Assembly (NCBI GenBank): GCA_001579985.1
Contig: LRSR01008421.1
Span: forward strand, 1-21,657
Source: Hypsibius dujardini
Lineage: Eukaryota; Tardigrada; Eutardigrada; Parachela; Hypsibiidae
Direction of reading: 5' to 3'
DNA length: 21,657 nucleotides
The number at the start of each line of letters is the position of its first letter. Position 1 is the stretch's first letter. The notes under the pieces are model-generated. The model was not told where the DNA came from. It searched no databases and saw only the letters and a list, made by a program, of their open reading frames with translations. Shown here in pieces: positions 8,592-17,500 of this stretch. The position numbers and the translations under genes were made by a program.

Positions 8592-10643
8592 TTAAATGAG
8601 GGCCTGCTGATGTGGGGTCATTGTGAGTTCGTCAATGTTAACATATGGCGGGACAGACAAAATATAAACTATCGCTCCGGCGACGTCCTTTGCTTGAAGA
8701 CACTTGTACTGGGTGTAGTAAGAGAGGGCCACTTCTGTTGGGTCAGATCCGAAAGCACGATCGGCAAACTCGGTTTCTACCACGCCTGGGCTCAAGCTCT
8801 ATCATACAAAAAAGGAAGAAGAAATAATAGTCTTATTCCGTGAAAATGAGATGAAGAGGAATATTAATGGTGGATCGGTTGGAGGGACGAGTGCAACTGA
8901 CCGTGACTCGAATATTTTTAGCTTGGCAGTCCTTCCTGAGTGCATCCGTTAAGGCGGTGACCATATGTTTAGTGGCGGAGTAAAACTGAACTGATGGGTT
9001 CTTGTGTACATGATGTCCAATGTAACTGCAATTAGGCAAAGCAGATCTATTCTACAACCAGGAAGCTTTTTATATATAACAATTGATTGATTGGCATGCC
9101 TGTTGATGTTGATGACATGCCCTCCGTCCCCGGCAATTTTCCCTGGCTCCATCAACTTCAATGCTTCCCTCGTGCAAACTGATAATGCCACAATGTTCAG
9201 CTGCAAGCCAACAAAAATGACTTGCCATTTAACCTTAAAATTCACTTTAACTTTAACTGACCACGTTACACTTTATAGGTAAAGCTCTTTCTTCTCCTCA
9301 AATACAATTGCATTCATAAATAATTAATGCTGGGCATGGCCTAAGCTAGCTAGTAACTTCTCTCCCAAATCAAATATCTTTCTTAACTTGCCGATCAAAT
9401 TTTCTATTCAACTTAATGTAGAATTGCATTAAATAATACCGATAAATAAATATCTGGCAAACTTTTTAATATTAAATCTTAGATATTCTATCCACAAAAA
9501 TTGAGTGTAATTACATCAAGCATTCGCTTCCAGCCTTGTTGAGTACCGGACGCCAGAGGCTCTTTCAAAGCCATGCCAGCACTGTTGATTAAAGCGTTGA
9601 GAGTGCCGTATTTCTGCTTGATTTCACTCAACATCCGGCACACCTCCTCTTCATTGGTGAGATCGCAACTGATCGCATCAATCTGGTTATCGCCCAACCG
9701 CGCGTTCAGTTGCTAACCCTAGTGAACATTACACATAAGAAAAAATGTTATGTCTTACAAAAAAACATCATGCTTTCTTCCTTAATAAGTAAGAAATTTG
9801 TATGGCGGACTTCTAACATTTTATAAGGCCTTTGTAAGGCCTTATAACCTTAAATGACGAGAAATAAAATTAAACTAAGTGCGCACTAGGCGGGATTCGA
9901 ACCCGGTGCATCCTGATGAAATTCGAATTTGAACTTATCTGAGGAACATGTACATACCACTGCACCAACACCCACATTACACAAGTGGAAGATCTTTTTT
10001 CGCCTCGCTGTGATAATATTCACAAAAAATTTGCCGAAAAAAGGGGTTTTTTTCGTGAAATTACAAAATAATGCATTATCGTTTCTCGTAAAAAAAATAT
10101 AATAATCGACGGTCAGTACCTTAACATTTTTACTATTGGTTAAACCTAAAACTGACATTCAGTGGCAGCAATTTGATGATTTCGTTTTGTTGTATATATG
10201 TTTCCGTGCCAATTGACCACTGGTCATCTTTTTCTGCTAAAAAATTATAATAATTTTCAGAGCCCGGTCTTACAACTTAAAAGCATTTATAAGACCTTAC
10301 AAAAAAACTTACGAATTTTATCAGTATGGATAAAATTTATAAGGATCTAAAACATTTTATATGGCCTACAGCAGAAAAATATAAGGTATTATGTTGGGTC
10401 ATATATTTTTCCTGATATTCAAAATCTCATGTTCACTAGGGTAAAATTCAGAAAAGCGGAACGCAGATTATTCCAACCGTCTTTTGTTATAATATACTAG
10501 TAGCTTCTTACCACCAACGTCTGCACATTTCGGGCGCATCCGATGACTTTTAGGCCGAATTTAGCTAAGGCCTCGGCCGTAGCCAAACCGATTCCTGAGG
10601 AAGCGCCAGTGATAAGCACACTTTTTCCCCTCCATCGTTCCAT
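8592..10643 (-). CDS. DHRS11: DHRS11-like short-chain dehydrogenase/reductase
   Basis: This is a complete gene of five exons, in transcript order: 10643-10512, 9712-9515, 9200-9100, 9025-8902, 8798-8592. The spliced length is 762 bp, giving 253 residues (DHRS11 proteins are about 260). The start MERWRGK matches the family's MERW start and has A at -3; an in-frame ATG at 10694 would add 17 residues without family support. Motifs: the cofactor-binding TGASSGIG at residues 12-19, CARN after the second strand, CDL with Asp61, NSAG at 87-90 (Ser replaces the second Asn of the usual NNAG), Asn112, catalytic Ser144 (ININS), Tyr159 and Lys163 (YSATK), and SPGVVETEF. The C-terminal KCLQAKDVAGAIVYILS block is typical of the family. 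Known role: cytosolic NADP(H)-dependent carbonyl, steroid or farnesol-type oxidoreductase; the substrate here is unknown. Intron 1 carries a transposon up to its acceptor, and intron 3 has a GC donor. Confidence 0.93.
9714..10444. mobile_element. 725-bp MITE with TAA target duplication in SDR intron 1
   Basis: The element spans 9717-10441. Its ends are a perfect 13-bp terminal inverted repeat: CCCTAGTGAACAT at 9717-9729 and its reverse complement at 10429-10441. It is flanked by TAA at 9714-9716 and 10442-10444. Weaker inverted similarity continues inward, for example TTTGTAAGGCCTTATAA at about 9831-9848 against the complement of about 10287-10303. There is no transposase frame, so it is non-autonomous. 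The 3-bp TAA/TTA duplication is the type made by PIF/Harbinger elements, but the terminal sequence alone does not assign a superfamily. On the coding strand its left end forms the last bases of intron 1. Confidence 0.8.
9880..9970 (-). repeat. tRNA-like A-box/B-box module inside the MITE
   Basis: On the - strand, TGGTGCAGTGGT (9956-9967) matches the A box and GGGTTCGAATCCC (9892-9904) matches the B box of tRNA genes, 51 bp apart. A D-arm-like stem GTGC/GTAC can be drawn. The acceptor stem sequences do not pair and no clean anticodon arm is visible, so this is not a working tRNA gene. It looks like the head of a tRNA-derived SINE captured in, or forming part of, the DNA element. Confidence 0.55.
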
Positions 10644-10993
10644 TTTATTGCTAATACCAATACAGTAAGGAATGACTACTATAACTACTGACAAATATTA
10701 TGCCTGCACAAATGTACTTTTACAGGTGCGGAAGCTTTTTTCTTCTTCTTTTAATAGCCTAGGGTGCATACCATTTATCAAACCGATTTGTGTCCAATTA
10801 TTTTGCCCCGGGCATTTATTATGCGGTTCGAGCAGCTTTTGTTTTCTCACTCTTTTCGACCTTTTCGACTTTTTTCTCATTATTGCCTGAATAGTTAGAG
10901 TATCGATTGTGCAAATCATAGGCCAGGCAATAGAATGCCTAGTTGGAGGAGGTACGTCATCGCGGACTCGATTACTTAGTCGATTCAAGGTTC
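10644..10993. other. SDR upstream region
   Basis: This spacer must contain the SDR promoter. A CRE-like TACGTCA lies at 10953-10959 (about 310 bp upstream of the SDR start) next to TCGCGG. No open frame of interest was seen on either strand. Confidence 0.4.
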
Positions 10994-11006
10994 TTTATTA
11001 TTTATT
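10994..11006 (-). promoter_or_regulatory. two adjacent poly(A) signals (AATAAATAATAAA)
   Basis: On the - strand two AATAAA hexamers at 11001-11006 and 10994-10999 lie about 55 bp after the TAG at 11061. They are the nearest canonical signals downstream of the esterase gene, so transcripts from the esterase side probably end just past them, before the SDR promoter. Confidence 0.55.
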
Positions 11007-11060
11007 AATGTGGTTAATGCGCTGCTGAAGTAAGTTGATGGCCATTGTAATTGTCGGTCA

Positions 11061-11218
11061 CTAGACCTTTTTTTCTTCAACACTGGCAGAAGGAAAATTC
11101 TGCCACGATGCCTTGGTTTGTGTGGGTGGGTTAAACTCAAACTTGTAGGTCATGCCGGTAATGAGATCTTTTTCGGATTGATTGACCATAATTAGAGTTA
11201 ACTGGCATTTCTCTAAGC
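11061..11218 (-). CDS. candidate terminal exon, unknown product
   Basis: A - strand frame is open from an AAGCTTAG acceptor-like site near 11218 to the TAG at 11061. It reads KCQLTLIMVNQSEKD, then LITGMTYKFEFNPPTQ, then KASWQNFPSASVEEKKV. The composition is protein-like, and two AATAAA signals follow within 70 bp. An ATG at 11189 would give 42 residues. The family is not recognised. It may be an alternative last exon of the esterase gene, whose own stop is at 11428, or the last exon of an otherwise lost gene. No matching donor phase in the esterase could be fixed. Confidence 0.3.
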
Positions 11219-11427
11219 TTGGGATGTCTGTTTGTCTGCCTGCTACGCTCTTGGCAATAAATCTGGCATGGCAATAGTTTCACAAAGTATTACGCTGGTT
11301 TATATAAATGTGCCTCAGATAACGCGCATATAGTTCTAAAAATGTAAATGTTAATAATAATACCACTCTAAGATTGTTTACGAAAACAATCCCACAAGAG
11401 AGATTGTGCTGTGGCAAAGTGGCCTAA

Positions 11428-14146
11428 TTAAATGACACTCTGAGCAGCAGGTGGCATTTGTAGTGCTAAGTCCAACAAATCTGCCACCTGACAACGTAGC
11501 TCCTTCAGTCGGTCCCAAAATTTGATCAGCTGGACAGTACGCTGAAAACTGTGTTTCTGCCACGTCCGATCCTGTCCCAGCTCCAGATAATTCTGCTTCA
11601 TCGCATCAAACGGATCTCCTAAACCGTGCCTGTGGAGTTAAAATCCTTCTTTTCTAACCTGTATGAGGCAGGCTTTCGTTTAGGTAGGATTAGCATCTGA
11701 GGTTTTTGACAAAAGTTCAAGTATCAATATCTCATATACTCATGTAAATAATTAACTATTTAATAATTTCAAAATTAAGTTAGAGTATTAATTATTTATA
11801 TTTCCAAGTGCAAGATGCGCTTCCGCATGATGAGTCTTAAAAAGATGAAGTCCTAATGTGAAAGGATTGAAGCTTGACGAACCCTTGCGTGAAGAGGTGG
11901 TTAAACTGTTGTCGGAATGCCTGAGTGAGGCTGGTATCGTTCAGTCCCGCTACCAATGGCGTCATTGTTCCAGCAAACAGATAGCCCACGTCGTCGGTAT
12001 GATAAACGCCTAAAATATTTGGCCTGTCACATCAGAAGTTGTTGTTGGTGATAATAAGTGACCTACCAAGGCCTGAAACAAAATTGGCCAATGGCGAATG
12101 GGCGCTGATGTCCGCGTCAAAGGCTAAAACGGACACAGAGCTGCCGGTGTTAGATGCCTCGCTCTGGCTGTACAGAAGGGCTTCCTAGACGCTGGGTAGT
12201 CTGTGATTCACGTCAGTGGTAAGCTAAGTAAAGAAGGCTTCAAAAATTCATCAAGCCGCATTATTGGTTGGTTTATTTGTTGAGACCTGAAAAAGGGCCT
12301 TTCTCAGTGTGAGAGCGTCAGCGGTGGCAGTCATGCCATATGTCTCTGCTACCAGGTTAATCGTCGTGCTGGTCAACTGTTTGCACAATGTTGCCTGTTG
12401 AATGACCAGCGGGATTGCGAACCCTTTCAGGAAGGCCAAGGTCGGTGTGCCGGGTGCCACAACATTCGCTCCGAATGCAACTGTTCCTCAACACAAATAC
12501 ATTCTGCACTTGTTTTCTCCTCTTAATGCAACACATCAAGGACGAATAAGCTGTCTTGAAAGTGTTACAATTAGGCCTACTCACGTAATGCCACAATGGA
12601 TGCGTCCTGTTTGTTGTACTGGATTTGCGATGAGGGTTGACTAACAAAGCGGCAGGATCCTTTGGAATGTGTTTACCGTCAATCACCATGCTCCAAACCG
12701 GCGCACCCTATTTATTATTATTATTATTAGCTATGCAAGGGATCATAAGAAGTTGACCTCACCGGAGCCTTGGCAGAGGCGTTTACAAATTTATCCGCAA
12801 GTATTTGCAGATCCTTGGCTGGAATTTTGTTCAAGCACTCCAGCAAGGCAGCACCTGGTAAGGAGGACGGACAACCCGCGCTAGCTGCCAAGGCCAACGC
12901 GTTCTCTGAAGGGTTATCCATGATGGCCCAGGGGGGAGAGAACGCTCCCGCTCATTGTCACCGCTCCAAAAACTCCAGCTATAAGATAAGTCAATGCCTA
13001 AAATTAAGGTTATTTTTTAGATGGTCATGATGATGATTGACACACAGGCAATGTATTGATCCAGAAGCGCGGCCGAAACCAGGGCTGCTCCATCACTCTG
13101 TCCGGATAGCGTAATCCTCGAATTGTCTCCGTTCCACCAAACAATATTCTCATACACCCAATTGAAAGCGGTCTTTATGTCGCTTAATGCATAGTTTCCA
13201 GGCAGTGAAGCGTCGCCCGTACTTAAAAAGCCTACTTTTAAATTATGGTCAAGTCCGGCTCAGTAGTTGGTGTCATTTATTGAGAGGCCTTGCTAAAAAC
13301 AAATACACCAACGAACCGAATACTCCAGTACGGAATTGGGGAATGACGACAATGATGTTTAATGCTTTGGCCAAGTCTGCTCCTGCTCCTGGAAGGCCAC
13401 GTCCGTTGCCTTAGAAAATTCATAAATTAAATTAAATTGCCTTATTAGTTAAGAGAAAAGAAGAAAGGTGTTTGAAATTTCACAGACAGCCTTGCCGGTG
13501 CATCAATTAGCTTGTATAATCGTGAGGAAAGAAGGACTTTTATCCAAGACACATGGAAGCTTAATCGAAGATATAAGACACTTGAAAAGGAAATCGCATA
13601 CATACTTTGGAGGAAACCACCCCAAGACCAGAGGAAGACAGGGAGCTTGTTAGCATAACTGCTACAGGCATCGGAACCACTTCCCCCGTACGGAGCGTGA
13701 AGCGAGCAGTAATAAGGACTGACCCAGCCCGGTGGAACATAAATGTCCAAAAAGAGAGAATCTTCCTTGAAGTCCGTCTTACCCGTCAACGTCCATGGAG
13801 GATTACTTGGATTCTGCATGCACATCGGCCCCTTTGGGTTGATCAAGTCGGCCCGATACCAAATATTGTCGTTGAGCTTTGAATCCTACACATGAAACAA
13901 AGGGAATGAATGAAATTGAGTAGCACATTACCTTAATGGTCGTACCTCAAAACGTCCAGCAATGCCGTATTTGACGGAGAAGGTATGGCCAAAGGGGGCT
14001 ACATCTCCCACCGAGGGTGATCCTGTTTCGGCAATGCCTTTATTCTTCACGTAAACTTGCACTTGTCGCTCGGGAATTTGACCCAATATCCATTTTAAAT
14101 GGCAGATTGTTAATATTGTCACATACGATAGTTGCAGTTGCGACAT
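11428..14146 (-). pseudogene. carboxylesterase/cholinesterase-family gene with disabling lesions
   Basis: Ten exons are visible in transcript order: 14146-13946, 13885-13606, 13409-13317, 13231-13046, 12978-12763, 12707-12585, 12480-12287, 12223-12067, 12009-11883, 11629-11428. The total is 1,779 bp, about 592 residues, normal for type-B carboxylesterases. Exon 1 starts with a signal-peptide-like hydrophobic stretch (LSYVTILTICHLKWILG). Landmarks are KEDSLFLDIYVPP, LPVFLWSWGGF (usually HGGGF), VVIPQFRTGVFGFLSTGD, PGNYALSDIKTAFNWVYENI, nucleophile Ser in GQSDGA (usually GESAGA), MSGSVLSP, MVIDGKHIPKDP, the His region GVYHTDDVGYLF, and the C-terminal FWDRLKEL. Three lesions are present: an extra C in a C6 run (12931-12936) shifts the frame in exon 5, a one-base loss near 12630-12645 shifts it back in exon 6, and a TAG at 12185-12187 interrupts exon 8. 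Splice signals are intact. It is either a young pseudogene or an active gene with sequencing errors. Confidence 0.82.
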
Positions 14147-14453
14147 TTAACACTTCTCTCCTTGGTACATGTATTTAGGATATCCGATGTCAGTTGTGTC
14201 CTTAATAATATTGCCTGCCTGGTCATAATGATTGGCTTGCCTTCATTTCAATTATAGCCACGTCCGAAGAGAATTGTCTTGAAAAAATGCAGTTGATTGT
14301 TGACCGGCATGATCTGTACATGCAGCATGCACTTGCTATTCTTCTTTCTTTATCTTTCTTTCACAACATTTCGATAAGATAGTCGGTCTAATAATGCTGT
14401 TGTCTTTTGTAGATGTGTTGTGTCTGCTGTGTCAGTTGGAGGTGTTGACTGTC
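14147..14453. other. spacer between esterase and guanylate cyclase
   Basis: This probably holds the esterase promoter. It has a pyrimidine-rich tract (TTCTTTC repeats) at about 14338-14364. No exon was recognised on either strand. Confidence 0.4.
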
Positions 14454-14459
14454 TTTATT
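14454..14459 (-). promoter_or_regulatory. poly(A) signal of the guanylate cyclase
   Basis: AATAAA on the - strand lies about 50 bp after the TGA of the receptor guanylate cyclase (14508-14510), the expected place for its polyadenylation signal. Confidence 0.7.
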
Positions 14460-14507
14460 GAAAGCTGTGCCCACTGATGAAAAGCCAGCAGTAGAGTATT
14501 TAGTCCT

Positions 14508-17500
14508 TCAGGTGGTGGTCGTACGTTCACAGCTCAGCAACCAATATGTGGTCATGGAACCCTTGCCCTGGAAGAAGAATAACTTCCTCACAATGATGAA
14601 TAACTTGAGAAGTGACCTACAATTGATGCAGCTCAAACCTTTACAGTGACGACGCCCCGTTCAATCATGTTAAAGCCTCCTAAACTGATGAGAAGATTGC
14701 GAGCCGCTGGAGAAAGTTGAATTTTCATAGCTGATACGAGAGGAGAATAAAGATATTAAATTAGCAAGACATTTGAAATTGTTGTTGCATGCTTACGTTG
14801 ACCAGTTGATTCCATTCTTGAAGCAACGTTGACCGTATCTCCAAACCTGGTAATGAGCAATTGCATTTTAAGGGAAAAGAGTTTGTCCATGTAGTCACAC
14901 TTACACACAGTAACGCGGCATCTTGAGGCCAACGATGCCAGCCACACAGGGACCTGCCAAAATATATCAATTTAAAGGTTTAATTATGTCTTACAATTAT
15001 TGTCATACCGCTGTTTATGCCTGCACGAATCTCCAACGACAGGTTGTGATGATTTGGCACGACAAAGTCTTTAATGCCAGTGAGAAGTTTGCAGGCCATC
15101 ATGGCAATTTCTGACGCATGACGATTACCATTGCGAACTGGCAAGCCGGAGGCCACCTAACACCAACAACTCCCCCATTGGCTAACAACATCCCATAGAT
15201 AAGACAAATACCTCCCCTTCCTGGCCATACCATGTACGCATCACCAATGGTTTCCACTTTGTAGACATTATACCCTTCCAGTACGCCATCGAAAAAGGTG
15301 TAAAGAGCATTGAGAAGGCTCACCACATCCATCGGCGATCCCGCAGCGGAAATTCTTGTAAATCCCACAATGTCGCTAAAAAAGATGCTGACGCTTTCAT
15401 AAGCTTCCGGGTCTACCTGTTCGCCTCGAGTCAGCGCTGCAGCGACGGACCTGATAACCATGCGTATGTAAGGGTCAAGACAATTTGACTTAGTCCTAAC
15501 CACAGACAAACAACTGGCGGGCTCTGTCACGGTGGCGCAGGCTCAGACAACGACACGCACAGGCAAACATCCTCATAGTAGATTGATGGTGGGCTTCTTC
15601 ATACTTGGGCAGCAGCTGGCTTAATAACTCTTCCGAACGTTGCTTCTCTTCCATAAACTGCATCGTCTTTTCAGCCACCTTGACCTCTAAGTCGGTGGCG
15701 TATTGTTCCATCCGCTTGAAGAGAAGGTCAACAATATTGTCTCCGACATCACCGATCACTCGTTTCAGCTGCTCCTTGATCTTGTGAAAGGTCGGCCTCG
15801 CCAGCGGGATCTCATCCCAACAACGATCCATCAGCCCGTATAACTCATTGGAACAGGCAGCTCGTGGGACACGTGGTCGAGTTGGTGGGATATTGGAAGC
15901 TATCACCTTCAGTAAAATGGAACATCTTCACATTCTTGCGCGCTACATTCAATTCCATTTGACAAATTTCATAAATACAAATTTTCAATAACGATTTTAT
16001 GTAATACGGTAACGCTGTGCTAATCAGACAAGAGGAATTATATAATAAAAGATTTGGCGCCATCTGTTAAGTTTAGAAGGTTGAAATAGAAATTGACCTC
16101 CTGGATGATGTCACGATGCGAGAGCTCTAGCGGATCATTCGGAAGCTCAAAGGCCCCGCTGCGGAGAATAATCTGCTGTAGAATAATAGCGAAGCTGTAG
16201 ACGTCTCCTTTCTGCAAACAAGTGCAATGCACTTATTTTCAATTGACCATCTTTTACTAATCAATTCCTTTCTTGCCTGTGTGCCTTCGGGCGGCATCAT
16301 CTGTCGCAAGAGTTCCGGAGCGCGCCACAGCAAAGTCTCGTAGTTTCGCTCGGAATGATTAATATTGAGAGCAGTCTTGCAATTTACAAGGCACAATTTC
16401 TTTATATTTATCGGGCCATCAAGAAGGAATCGGATATAGTTAGTTACCTCTGTTCCACTGGACGGTGGTGGATAAAGATCCGCGACATCTCGGAAGAATG
16501 GCAGACCATACTCTCCTACCTTCAGTGTGAATTTAGCGTCGATCCGGCAACTGTACGAATTGAGATTGCCGTGTGATTTGATGAGACTTTCGTGGAGATA
16601 CGTCATACCCTATTTAAAAAGATATTATTTATATCCCTCTTTCATACAGGAGAGTCGCTTTAAATCAAACAGACAGATTAATTAATTATTAAAGTAAAAC
16701 CTGGTTTTAGACTTACCAGGACAAGGTCTTTAATAAGAGAATTTTTGAAGCTCCAGTCGAGCTTGACCATGTCGTTCTCGAGGATGCAAGTCAAGGAGCC
16801 CTTGGAGCAGACTTCGTGGACGACAAACTCGCACAACCCGCCGCTGTTTATCCCCAGACCAATGAATTTCTGCAGATTTGTATTGGTCATCACCTTGAGC
16901 TAAAGGAAAGGAAAGAAAGAAGGTCGCTCAAACAATCCCAATGGCATTTGTCGATTAATTAACTCTACCAGATTGAGTTTGTTAATAATGTCGACATTAG
17001 GATGGCGATGATATTTGAGAACGTCGCTAAGTTGGACATGAATTCCCTTGTAGGTAGCAGCCAGGCCGTAAGTCAGAGAGAGGATTTTTGTTGTCTGTGA
17101 TTCGTTCATTCCTTCTGCAGTGGATCTGCTCTGCTGTAAGATTCCATAGCAGAAGCATTAAAATTGACATTGACAAAGCTACTGGCTATTTTTGGTTTGA
17201 TGCTTTTCTTCTTCTACAACCTTTTTGGTAATATCTTCTTTACAGTATTTCTTCAGGAATCATTTCGTCAAGTATTTACCGCGCATTTAAGGTGTTGGCC
17301 TTCAAACAGCCTAATTAATGTGAATAACCATCGAAAATTGAAATGATTATTTTTGGCATTTAGGGAAGACACATACGCGTAAAAAGCTAATTTTTTAGAA
17401 CATTACGGCCGATACGGTAAATGTTGACTTTTTGCTTGCTCTTGCAATGCGACAAAGGATGGACATCGCTTGTAATATACTGTACTAACCAGTGTGAGTT

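Noticed and set aside
9880-9970. Functional tRNA gene
   Set aside because: A and B boxes are present but the acceptor arms do not pair and no proper anticodon arm can be drawn.
9886-10158. 90-residue open frame in the SDR intron
   Set aside because: It overlaps the tRNA-like module and AT-rich transposon sequence, with no protein similarity recognised.
12402-13414. Several + strand open frames opposite the esterase
   Set aside because: They are antisense to esterase exons and read nothing recognisable.
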